A stretch of 64,000 bases of DNA. It comes from a virus. Location of the stretch: positions 1 to 64,000 of IMG/VR virus record IMGVR_UViG_3300048583_000366. The stretch is one strand, 5' to 3'. The translations under genes and the position numbers were made by a program. A model generated the notes under the pieces. The model was not told the origin of the DNA, did not search any database, and worked only from the letters and a program-made list of their open reading frames with translations. Every line of letters starts with the position of its first letter. Position 1 is the stretch's first letter. Below, one piece after another: positions 15,721 to 22,113 of this stretch.

Positions 15721-16058
15721 ATGCTAATAATTAGTTCTTCTACAGTTATTGAATGGTATAAATTTTGGAGTTGGTGTAGGTATTTTATGTGATCAAAATC
15801 TATACCGTCCCACACATTCCAGTATACGCCATATGAATTCCATTCAAATCTACCAAATTCCCAATTATGTCCCTTAAGTACAAACCCACACTTTTCTATT
15901 ATTTCCGGCGTAATGGGGATAGGTTTTAGATCTTTACATCTCCATTTACAAACGGCATACTCAAAAGACTTTACGTTTAACTGTATAATGCTTCCTTCAG
16001 CATAAACGTAGTTTCCTATTCTTAGCTCATTCGGTTGTATTGATACTGTTAAGTCCAA
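15717..16058 (-). CDS. LRxGN-family small protein, paralog 4
   Basis: The 113-residue protein has NELRIGNYV near residue 10, LKPIPITPEIIEKCGF and a degenerate end (LHQLQNLYHSITVEEL). Its start lies inside the zinc-ribbon gene by 32 bases, the only large overlap in this cluster. It is the shortest paralog, with a reduced central part. Confidence 0.68.
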   Translation of the reverse strand: MDLTVSIQPNELRIGNYVYAEGSIIQLNVKSFEYAVCKWRCKDLKPIPITPEIIEKCGFVLKGHNWEFGRFEWNSYGVYWNVWDGIDFDHIKYLHQLQNLYHSITVEELIISI

Positions 16059-16305
16059 GTTCTCTAATTTTATTAATTGATATGTTTATTAGCATCTCCT
16101 TCTCTTCCTGGCTCATTGGGTCATTTACTTCTACGTTCTTAACAAAGGCTTGCAACCTCTGCCAAAATCTATAACTCATTGTATAGTCGTAAGGTTGCTT
16201 ATACAGCTCTTCACATTTTCCGCAAGTTATAGTGCCTTTAAGACCTGTAAATCTTTCTCCACAGGTGAAACAGGTACATAGCGCATATGGGTGAAAAAAT
16301 TCCAT
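16027..16305 (-). CDS. Zinc-ribbon protein (92 aa)
   Basis: The N-terminal 35 residues contain CTCFTCGERF and ITCGKCEEL, two CxxC knuckles spaced for a zinc ribbon. The rest is helical. Such proteins often bind nucleic acid, but there is no specific clue here. Confidence 0.65.
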   Translation of the reverse strand: MEFFHPYALCTCFTCGERFTGLKGTITCGKCEELYKQPYDYTMSYRFWQRLQAFVKNVEVNDPMSQEEKEMLINISINKIRELGLNSINTTE

Positions 16306-16311
16306 AAAAAA

Positions 16312-16524
16312 TTATTTAAAACTATTTGAAACCCACCTAGCATAATCTTCATCTACATCTCTAACATATTTTACATTTTTAATGGGAGTGCCTCTAAGTT
16401 CCATTAATTTGCATAAGATAGACTCATTAATGGTCTCTACTTCGAAATTACCGTTTGATAGAATGCTCCACACAATATCAATAATCTCTTCATCATTTAG
16501 TCGATTAACATAATCTAAAGCCAT
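16312..16524 (-). CDS. Hypothetical protein (70 aa)
   Basis: A 70-residue acidic, helical protein, the last small gene before the RNA island. It begins 16 bases after the end of the tRNA-Cys-like gene. No family is recognised. Confidence 0.6.
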   Translation of the reverse strand: MALDYVNRLNDEEIIDIVWSILSNGNFEVETINESILCKLMELRGTPIKNVKYVRDVDEDYARWVSNSFK

Positions 16525-16539
16525 ATGTATTTTATTTTG

Positions 16540-16661
16540 TGAACGGGGCAGGATTTGAACCTACAGTGTGCTGCTCCTATGACACTCACATCTATGTGGT
16601 TTTGCAGACCACTCGCAAACAGCCTCTCAGATAATAGCGTCTACCATTTCGCAACCCGTCC
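16540..16661 (-). tRNA. Oversized tRNA-Cys(GCA)-like gene
   Basis: A 7-bp acceptor (GGACGGG/CCCGTTC with one G.U), a D-arm (GCG-AAATGGTAGA-CGC), a textbook Cys anticodon arm (GTGGT-CTGCAAA-ACCAC) and a regular T-arm (GTAGG-TTCAAAT-CCTGC) are all present, with no encoded CCA. The gene is 122 nt because 23 extra bases lie between the D-arm and anticodon arm and about 31 lie between the anticodon arm and T-arm. Part of each extra segment can pair (GCTGTT/AGCAGC). Whether it is charged, processed further or a tRNA-derived RNA is open. Confidence 0.6.
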
Positions 16662-16797
16662 TCCTTCCGTCTTTCCGGAATGTCGGTATTTTTTACGCTT
16701 CCTTCAGTTATTTCTTAACCGAGTTCGACCCGTAGCGTATAGGTTTGGCAACCTTGGTGCAGCTTTGCCAACACTTCTAATGCTGCACTTGGTACGG
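16662..16797 (-). other. Structured non-coding spacer with an H-type pseudoknot
   Basis: No gene was seen in this 136-base spacer between two tRNA-like genes. Two 7-bp stems interlock: TTGGCAA (16745-16751) with TTGCCAA (16765-16771), and GTGCAGC (16757-16763) with GCTGCAC (16782-16788). A further small hairpin (TTCCG/CGGAA) precedes the tRNA-Cys-like gene. The strand of any RNA is inferred from the flanking genes. Confidence 0.45.
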
Positions 16798-16918
16798 TGG
16801 ATGAGAGAGGACTCGAACCTCTACGTGCTGCCAGGTATTATGGCCCCTCAAATATGAGGTTTTTTACACTCGTAATATCTACCATTACGATACGTCTTCC
16901 AATTTTCGTCACTCATCC
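16798..16918 (-). tRNA. Oversized tRNA-like gene, anticodon uncertain (Leu-like)
   Basis: The gene has a perfect 7-bp acceptor (GGATGAG/CTCATCC) and a perfect T-arm (AGAGG-TTCGAGT-CCTCT) 121 nt apart, and a D-arm resembling tRNA-Leu (ACG..AAATTGGAAGA..CGT). The next hairpin has a 7-bp stem with loop GGTAGAT, which would give anticodon TAG but has G instead of the near-universal U at position 33. A long variable region holds two more hairpins. The size matches the Cys-like gene almost exactly. It may be a class II tRNA, a degenerate one, or a tRNA-like RNA with another role. Confidence 0.5.
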
Positions 16919-17041
16919 TGTTTGGGTCTCTCCCCAACTGTCACCCTCCACTATTTAGCGCCAACGAATACTAACTCACGACTAGAAAGAAACCTGCTAG
17001 ATTCGTTAATTACCCCTGCGGACAGGTCAACGGGGTTCCAG
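16919..17041 (-). other. Structured non-coding spacer
   Basis: No gene was seen in these 123 bases. They hold a 7-bp stem AACGAAT/ATTCGTT enclosing a CTAG/CTAG pair, a CCTG-TCCG-CAGG hairpin, and an imperfect GTTtGGG/CCCcAAC hairpin. This much pairing suggests either tRNA-processing signals or a small structured RNA. Confidence 0.35.
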
Positions 17042-17115
17042 TGGACAGGAATGGGCTTGAACCATTGACCCCCTGATTATGAGTCAGGTGCTCTAACCAA
17101 CTGAGCTACATGTCC
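17042..17115 (-). tRNA. tRNA with CAT anticodon (Met or Ile2)
   Basis: This is a normal 74-nt cloverleaf: acceptor GGACATG/CCTGTCC with one T.C mismatch, D-arm GCTCAGTTGGTTAGAGC, anticodon arm CTGAC-TCATAAT-CAG-type with CAT, and T-arm AATGG-TTCAAGC-CCATT. CCA is not encoded. The A-U/G-C first pair of the acceptor argues against initiator tRNA. The CAT anticodon could be elongator Met, or Ile2 if the host lysidine synthetase modifies it. Confidence 0.88.
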
Positions 17116-17236
17116 GAGTGCAACTTTTATAATACCACCAGAGTTGCCAACTGTGCTAACCTACGATTTAGAGTACAAAGTGTGCTTCAAAGAGAGGCCT
17201 GTACTGTTTTCGATTCCTGGCCGGGGACTTATTAAT
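17116..17236 (-). other. Non-coding spacer with a tRNA D-arm-like segment
   Basis: No gene was seen in these 121 bases between the ATP-grasp gene and the CAT tRNA. A 6-bp hairpin (GCAACT/AGTTGC) and a D-arm-like segment (TTAGCACAGTTGGCAA) are present, but no matching T-arm or acceptor could be found. It may be a decayed tRNA. Confidence 0.3.
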
Positions 17237-18031
17237 TTACCGTGTAATACAATGATCTTTACTAAAAGATTTCTCAAGAGCTTGTAATAATTTGCTCATA
17301 TCTAAATCGTAAAATCCTGAGCAGTTCATACAGTTTATCTCAATTATTTTATATTCATCCTGGAATAGGCAGATATCTAAAACAAATGCCCTTGCAGGAG
17401 AATATAGCTTAGCCATCTTTTTAGCAAATATGTAGGCCTCTTCGTTGTTATCATGATTCTGATAATTAACTCTTCTACCTATTTTGTACTGACTAATAGT
17501 AACAGGCTCACCATCCACTATCCAACATCTTATCTCTTGCTGAATATCCTTCGTAGGAGCTACAAGTATTTTTGTTTCATCAGTGAGATTCTGTACTAAA
17601 TTGCTATCTTCTATTTCCCGGGTCCACTCTTTCCAGGCTTCCCTTGAGAATACCTGACCACTGAAACTTTTGGTATCCTGTGTGGGCCTAGCAAAGAATA
17701 TTTCAGGTAGAAATTCCGGTAAGGGTTCTCTAAAGGATATTATCTTCCCATCACTGTTGAGCATATTACTTCCATAGTATGGAGCATAAACTTCTATATT
17801 GTGATTGTCATTATACATAGACCCTGGATTCCAGTCATACTTTTTAGCCACAACAGCTAGGTTATTGGATCCAAAACACCAAACGTCTTTCCTGTCTGTC
17901 TTAAATTCTAATTCGTAAGTAAACGGTCTAAACGGAATAACCTCATACTCTAAACCATATTTTTCTAAGTAGTTGATCAGGGTGTTATAATGAAACTCTT
18001 TAAATAAGTTTTCCTGAATAATGTAGTACAT
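17237..18031 (-). CDS. ATP-grasp protein, R2K-clade-like
   Basis: The 264-residue protein has an ATP-grasp C-terminal half: QQEIRCWIVDGEPV near 165-178, ARAFVLDICLFQDEYKIIEINCMNCSGFYDLD near 217-248, with the Asp and Glu/Asn metal ligands. This matches the phage R2K clade of ATP-grasp domains, predicted to ligate peptides or modify proteins and often linked to counter-defence or translation. The gene lies beside the tRNA island. The substrate is unknown; the fold assignment is by motif. Confidence 0.65.
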   Translation of the reverse strand: MYYIIQENLFKEFHYNTLINYLEKYGLEYEVIPFRPFTYELEFKTDRKDVWCFGSNNLAVVAKKYDWNPGSMYNDNHNIEVYAPYYGSNMLNSDGKIISFREPLPEFLPEIFFARPTQDTKSFSGQVFSREAWKEWTREIEDSNLVQNLTDETKILVAPTKDIQQEIRCWIVDGEPVTISQYKIGRRVNYQNHDNNEEAYIFAKKMAKLYSPARAFVLDICLFQDEYKIIEINCMNCSGFYDLDMSKLLQALEKSFSKDHCITR

Positions 18032-18033
18032 GG

Positions 18034-18252
18034 TTATTTTTTATCTTCTTTATTATAAAAATTCTCGTACCCGATCTTTAGTCTATTAAACAACTCTTCA
18101 TGATCATCATACCCATCAGGAGTTGAATTAGTGTGCCCGTAAGAATATTCCCCTATCAAATCAAGAAGCCTGTGAATATCAGGGCTACCAGTCCATCTAA
18201 GAGTATGCAAACTTATTAATAAATTATGATACAGTAGCTCTTTTTCTGTCAT
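18034..18252 (-). CDS. Hypothetical protein (72 aa)
   Basis: A 72-residue protein, helical, with an acidic C-terminal half. It lies 2 bases upstream of the ATP-grasp gene and is probably co-expressed. A terminator precedes it, so it may start a transcription unit. Confidence 0.6.
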   Translation of the reverse strand: MTEKELLYHNLLISLHTLRWTGSPDIHRLLDLIGEYSYGHTNSTPDGYDDHEELFNRLKIGYENFYNKEDKK

Positions 18253-18266
18253 AACAAAATGTTAAA

Positions 18267-18322
18267 GTAAAAATAAAACCCCCATACAGAAAACTTGATG
18301 GGTATTCTTTAGGGGGAGTTTT
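18267..18322 (-). terminator. Intrinsic terminator
   Basis: On the minus strand a C5/G5 stem flanked by further pairing (AACTCCCCCTA/TATGGGGGTT) is followed by TTTTATTTTT. It separates the two-TM protein gene from the ATP-grasp unit. The loop is long (about 20 bases) and contains a second small hairpin. Confidence 0.6.
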
Positions 18323-18385
18323 ATATAGGGTTGGGATTGACTGGTACTAGGGAGACAATGTTTCGCTATAAGAGAAAAATATCAC

Positions 18386-18775
18386 TTACTTCTTATAGAC
18401 TGCTTGGCAATTATGAGCAGCGCCTAACATTAAACAGTTATTATATAAACTGTCAAAGTAATACCTATTACCGTCATTCATATTTCGGTAGTACTTCTCT
18501 GTTTCTTCAGACATGGGTTTATCATTCTCAAACCTGATATCTGCAACTTTACCATACGGTATAGCCACTCCACCAGCAAAGAAAATAAAGGCTGCAAAGT
18601 ATGCAACAAACCCTGGTATATTATATTTCTCCATTAAAGCTGGAGCCTTCATTACAGTGATAACTCCAAGAGCTATACCAATAACGCCTAATAAGATAAG
18701 AAGATAGTAAGATGGGCTTAAAAAAGCGTAATGAAATGCATCTGACCAGGTCGGAGAAATTGTTAAGTTAACCAT
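18386..18775 (-). CDS. Two-pass membrane protein (129 aa)
   Basis: The 129-residue protein has two clear transmembrane helices (about 20-42 and 54-74) and a hydrophilic C-terminal domain with two Cys (NNCLMLGAAHNC). It is flanked by a terminator downstream and an 80-base spacer upstream. The topology resembles small envelope-modifying phage proteins, but no family is recognised. Confidence 0.6.
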   Translation of the reverse strand: MVNLTISPTWSDAFHYAFLSPSYYLLILLGVIGIALGVITVMKAPALMEKYNIPGFVAYFAAFIFFAGGVAIPYGKVADIRFENDKPMSEETEKYYRNMNDGNRYYFDSLYNNCLMLGAAHNCQAVYKK

Positions 18776-18854
18776 TTTATTTGTTTTTTTTATTTACTGT
18801 TATTAATTTAAAGGCCATATCGGTAGAAACCTTAAGGCCATAAAAAAGGAGAAT

Positions 18855-19073
18855 TTAAGTTCCTTTAACTGTGTCTGGGTAATTTGTTGATATGTATAAA
18901 CTTTTTACTTTTAATATTCTATGAGGAGGATAATGCTCAAAAATAATACCATCATTATGACGATACCCGTCTTTCACTATTGCAGAAGCATGTTCTCGTA
19001 CTTTCTCTGCACTAGGTACATCATACTCAAAAATTCTGCCATCATCTAAATAAACGCTAATGGTATATGCCAT
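18855..19073 (-). CDS. Hypothetical protein (72 aa)
   Basis: A 72-residue protein with an N-terminal beta-hairpin (YTISVYLDDGRIFEYDV). It is divergent from the only plus-strand gene, 12 bases away, so the two probably share a short promoter region. No family is recognised. Confidence 0.6.
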   Translation of the reverse strand: MAYTISVYLDDGRIFEYDVPSAEKVREHASAIVKDGYRHNDGIIFEHYPPHRILKVKSLYISTNYPDTVKGT

Positions 19074-19085
19074 ATATTTATTGTT

Positions 19086-19451
19086 ATGGAACTGTTATCT
19101 ATAACCTGGTACTACGAGCCTCCTATAGACTTTGAGCATAAACAATATGTCTTATACTCATATCTTCAAAAAGTGGATGAATCTTTCCTGGAAAGGGTTA
19201 TTTCTCCACACTTACTTCACCTTGAAAGGCTAGAAAAAGAACTAATATCTTTTGACAATACTTTAAAAATAACTAAAATAGGTTTAGATAAAAGTAGATA
19301 TAAGTTTTTTGAGTGTACCGATCTTATATCAACCAATGATCCGTTGCTATTAGAAATCAAAGATATAGTAGATTTTTCTATTGACCAAATAAAACCTAGA
19401 ATCCAACTTGGTTATAAAATTTGTACTAAATACAAACAAGTTTTATTCTAA
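19086..19451 (+). CDS. Hypothetical protein (121 aa), only plus-strand gene
   Basis: The frame is open for 121 codons in a stretch with no competing minus-strand gene, and the protein looks natural: charged, helical and Leu-rich (FLERVISPHLLHLERLEKELISF), without membrane segments. It faces the tmRNA gene convergently and is divergent from the 72-aa gene. Its orientation against all its neighbours suggests separate regulation or recent acquisition. The family is not recognised. Confidence 0.65.
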   Translation: MELLSITWYYEPPIDFEHKQYVLYSYLQKVDESFLERVISPHLLHLERLEKELISFDNTLKITKIGLDKSRYKFFECTDLISTNDPLLLEIKDIVDFSIDQIKPRIQLGYKICTKYKQVLF

Positions 19452-19563
19452 AAAAAGTAGGTGCGTATTCGTCCCATCTGTGCCGCTCCGATGGTAATAT
19501 CTCATATCGTTAGATATGATAGGACTTGTTTATGCCTACAAAATGTGGACCCGGTGGGAGTCG

Positions 19564-19799
19564 CTATCCCTCAAAGAACTCTTCCAAGTTCTATCCAATT
19601 ATTTCTAACTGGGGTGGACTATATCATCATCTGTTCTAGATGTTGGATGCTATGGGCTCACCGTAGTGTCCCTAGTCTCTGAACCTTCTTAGGTCTTCCC
19701 CTAAGCTAGGCTGCTGATTAGCATATCTTTGCAGACTTAGCTTTCCAGCAATTCTTCCAATTTTTACCACAGTATCCCTACTATGGGGGTCCGAAATTA
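19564..19799 (-). mobile_element. ORF-less group I intron in the tmRNA T-loop
   Basis: The core elements are readable: P AATTGCTGGAAA (about 19742-19753), Q AATCAGCAGCC, R GTTCAGAGACTA (19673-19684) and S GATATAGTCC (19616-19625), with P7 formed by GACTA/TAGTC. P1 pairs the exon end GGGTT plus T with GGACCC in the intron and places a U.G wobble at the 5' splice site after U55. The intron ends in G at 19564, directly before CGACT of the T-loop. There is no homing endonuclease frame, so mobility would need help in trans. Length is 236 nt. Confidence 0.88.
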
Positions 19800-20135
19800 A
19801 ACCCACGTCCGAGAAAGAAGACAATAATCACAGCATATCACATGCTTAGTACTGGCTTCAGCGTCATTGGGAGAGCTGCCCTTCCCACGAACTTAAAAGG
19901 ATACTAGCCGCAGCGTTATCCTACTGAGCTACCTGCTCCGTAATTTGATCTGCAAGCTGATCAGTATAAAGGCTGAACCGTTTTATGGGTTCAAACTCCA
20001 CCACTTAGTTTTGAGAAAACTAAGAAAACTCGCAAGGCAGCACATATTTGCCTCGATCACTGCATCATTGTGTCTCCTTGAGCATATGCATGTGCATTTC
20101 TATTTTCTGTTGCAAGGTATAGATACCCCGGAGAA

Positions 20136-20219
20136 CTAGGCCATTACGGCTTCGTCCGCTCCTACAAATGCCATAGCATCTTCGAAACTCCAAGTAGAAA
20201 GTTCTACGTTGTCGTTTGT
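20136..20219 (-). other. tmRNA tag-peptide reading frame
   Basis: Read in the frame of the TAG at 20136-20138, the tag starts near ACA AAC GAC AAC (TNDNVELST...) and ends DEAVMA, about 27 residues, against 8-15 in most bacteria. The first bases resemble the E. coli resume region (GCA AAC GAC GAA AAC). The hydrophobic small-residue end is typical of ClpXP-targeting tags. The exact resume codon is inferred, not proven. Confidence 0.65.
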
Positions 20220-20317
20220 TTTTTGTACAGATTTAAAGTCATCTAGTACTTCTGACTGCATGTGTGATTACCACTCGCATTCCCGTCAAAACCAGGCGGG
20301 CCCGTTATGTAAAAGAA

Positions 20318-20707
20318 CTATCTAAATACCTTATTATAGAAAGTATTAAATGCTATATTCCAAAAAATACCATAGAAAATTAAATCAGATACTGCTCCTA
20401 AGAAATTTGACCAAAAATCACTTTCTATAAAAAGACAGTATAACTGTGAAAATATTGGGCTATATACTACTATGGCAAGGATTAAAAAAAATATCATAGT
20501 AGATTTAGCTAAATGCCAAGCATCTGGCCTATATTTTGTGTGGGGTAGAAACCCTACGTATAAATGAGAAACTTCCTTATTCCACCATTTAGGATTTCTG
20601 TTTTTAAAGATAGACTTTCTAAAAGCTATACTAGTTTCAACAGAATCCATCAGAGCATTTGCTATAGCAGCTATTATTATAAAATGAATACTCCACATAT
20701 CAAACAC
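20318..20707 (-). CDS. Multi-pass membrane protein (129 aa)
   Basis: The 129-residue protein has about three hydrophobic segments (around 5-22, 68-92 and 98-122) separated by a basic, aromatic loop. It lies 14 bases upstream of the tmRNA 5' end. It is not recognised as a known holin or transporter. Confidence 0.6.
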   Translation of the reverse strand: MFDMWSIHFIIIAAIANALMDSVETSIAFRKSIFKNRNPKWWNKEVSHLYVGFLPHTKYRPDAWHLAKSTMIFFLILAIVVYSPIFSQLYCLFIESDFWSNFLGAVSDLIFYGIFWNIAFNTFYNKVFR

Positions 20708-20736
20708 ATTTGAAGGGTAAAATTACATCAGTGAAA

Positions 20737-21066
20737 TCAATTCTCCAAATATTTCTGTGAATATTTCTCCTTAATTTTTTTTATCCCATTTACAGCCAGG
20801 GCACAAAGTTCAAAATCTTCATACAATATTAAGGTCTTCATGTTTATCTCTAACGCTTTTATAAAATACTGCTCTTCTGATTTTAAAGTTATATTGTGGG
20901 TGGGAGTTATAATTTTAGCTATCTCTACATAGGTCTTATCTTCATCCACAGCCTCGCAAATACCGCTTACTATTTTACTAGATAATTCCCTCTCATACTC
21001 CTTCAAGAGATCCTCTAGAGGGGTATCCAGATCATCAACTAGTATTTGGAGTATTTTAAAAGCCAT
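20737..21066 (-). CDS. Hypothetical protein (109 aa)
   Basis: A 109-residue, helical and acidic protein. It overlaps the next gene by 11 bp and belongs to a chain of four overlapping genes. No motif is recognised. Confidence 0.6.
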   Translation of the reverse strand: MAFKILQILVDDLDTPLEDLLKEYERELSSKIVSGICEAVDEDKTYVEIAKIITPTHNITLKSEEQYFIKALEINMKTLILYEDFELCALAVNGIKKIKEKYSQKYLEN

Positions 21067-21421
21067 ACTTATTCTTTATATGGTATACCCATTTTAAGCT
21101 ATCTTTAACATCATCCATATTCTGATCCCTCTTCATATTCTCCTCAATCTCCTCGCACTTTACTATCTCCCTTTCCAGGTTAGGTATATTACCGTTCCAA
21201 GTCTCTTTTGCCTGGAAGAATTTTAACCTCTCTTCCAGTCTTTCTTTTAACTTTGGAATCTGTTTAGATACCTCTTTACGCAGTATTTCGTCTTCAGGGA
21301 TTCCTGTTAATACTGATGTCAAGTTTGATGCAAAAGTAGATAGTTTAGAGAGCTTCTGAGAGTCCTCATACCTCTTTAATAACTCATCTGCAGACTGTGA
21401 TAGATGCGATTGCCTTTTCAT
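21056..21421 (-). CDS. Hypothetical helical protein (121 aa)
   Basis: The 121-residue protein is very rich in Lys and Glu and is predicted almost wholly helical, with coiled-coil character from about 60 to 110. It overlaps the HTH/zinc gene by 4 bp. Function is unknown. Confidence 0.6.
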   Translation of the reverse strand: MKRQSHLSQSADELLKRYEDSQKLSKLSTFASNLTSVLTGIPEDEILRKEVSKQIPKLKERLEERLKFFQAKETWNGNIPNLEREIVKCEEIEENMKRDQNMDDVKDSLKWVYHIKNKYGF

Positions 21422-22113
21422 CTCTTTTTAATTGAAACTATTAAATCATTACCAAAATCCTCCGGTTTCTCCTCACTCTTATAAATATGTTTATTTTCTA
21501 AGTTAACTGAGGATTTTATCTCTTTATCATATATTTTGGGTAGTTCAAGATCTATGGGAGTAGTGAAAACTTTGTAATCTTCCATGGCCTCTACTTGCTT
21601 CTTTTGAAAAACATCACCTACGTGAAGAAAATAGCAGTTATAACATAGAAATTCTAAATTTTCTAATTTCCAGTTTTTTTTATTGTTGTCCAGATAGTTT
21701 ACTATTAATGGAACTTTCTCATCCAAAACTCTCTTCTCTCTGAATTTACAACGGGAACACTCCTCTTTCATGTACCCCTCAGATATTATCCTACCCTTAA
21801 TCTCTTTCATAGAGATCATATTGGTATCAACCCTGCCCTCAAGAATATCCAGTAACACAGGGCCCCTGGATTTAGTATTAGCATACTTAGGTATACCTAG
21901 CCCGGAAGGATTTAGATGTAACTCATAGAGTGATTTGCCTTCCTCATTTTTGAATTGAGATGCTATGTTCTTGTAAGTTTTAAAACTAAGTCCAAGGTAC
22001 CTGGCGGCAGCTTTATTTGACTTAGTATACTTCATAGCACGTTCTACGTCCTGCCTATCAAGTATTATCTTTCTAGTCGTTCTTTTCTTTTCTGGATTAT
22101 TGTTTGGTGGCAT
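21418..22113 (-). CDS. HTH plus HNH-like zinc-module protein
   Basis: The 231-residue protein has a helix-turn-helix at about 22-52 (VERAMKYTKSNKAAARYLGL) and a treble-clef module at about 117-165: CSRC, then PLIVNYLDNNKKNWKLENLEFLCYNC. The layout matches HNH endonucleases, but the position of the catalytic His pair reads NYLDNN, so nuclease activity is doubtful. Many phages carry this version, which may act as a DNA-binding regulator. It is flanked by overlapping genes. Confidence 0.6.
   Translation of the reverse strand: MPPNNNPEKKRTTRKIILDRQDVERAMKYTKSNKAAARYLGLSFKTYKNIASQFKNEEGKSLYELHLNPSGLGIPKYANTKSRGPVLLDILEGRVDTNMISMKEIKGRIISEGYMKEECSRCKFREKRVLDEKVPLIVNYLDNNKKNWKLENLEFLCYNCYFLHVGDVFQKKQVEAMEDYKVFTTPIDLELPKIYDKEIKSSVNLENKHIYKSEEKPEDFGNDLIVSIKKR

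Larger units (their letters stand above)
19546..20303 (-). ncRNA. ssrA: tmRNA (ssrA) gene interrupted by a group I intron
   Basis: The 5' end has GGGCCCG followed by CCTGGTTTTGACGGGAATG, the standard tmRNA 5' signature. The 3' end has CGGGTCC plus A73, giving a 7-bp acceptor with G3.U70, the alanine identity pair. The conserved CTAAGCATGTGA and CGGAC-GTGGG-TT blocks precede the T-loop. The T-arm is complete after splicing: GTGGG, TTCGACT, CCCAC. The intron occupies 19564-19799, so the mature RNA would be about 522 nt, unusually long. It would rescue stalled ribosomes and tag nascent proteins with host SmpB and AlaRS. CCA is not encoded. Confidence 0.92.

Noticed and set aside
16724-16737. T-arm-like string around GTTCGACC
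   Set aside because: Neither strand gives a T-stem with 5 bp or a matching acceptor, so no tRNA is called.
16540-16918. Group I introns within the oversized tRNA-like genes
   Set aside because: The inserts are only tens of bases long and lack the R and S core elements seen in the tmRNA intron.
17140-17170. D-arm-like segment upstream of the CAT tRNA
   Set aside because: No anticodon loop, T-arm or acceptor partner could be found at normal spacing.
19882-19942. tRNA 5'-half-like sequence on the minus strand (GGAGCAGGTAGCTCAGTAGGATA...)
   Set aside because: It lies inside the tmRNA gene, has no matching T-arm or acceptor strand, and the tmRNA end pairing explains the region better.
19461-20139. 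Plus-strand open frames of 64-73 codons across the tmRNA
   Set aside because: They lie opposite conserved tmRNA and intron elements, and their products look unnatural.
21480-21487. TATTTATA motif inside the HTH/zinc gene
   Set aside because: It lies within coding sequence near the C-terminus and could be chance in AT-rich DNA; it was not counted as a promoter.
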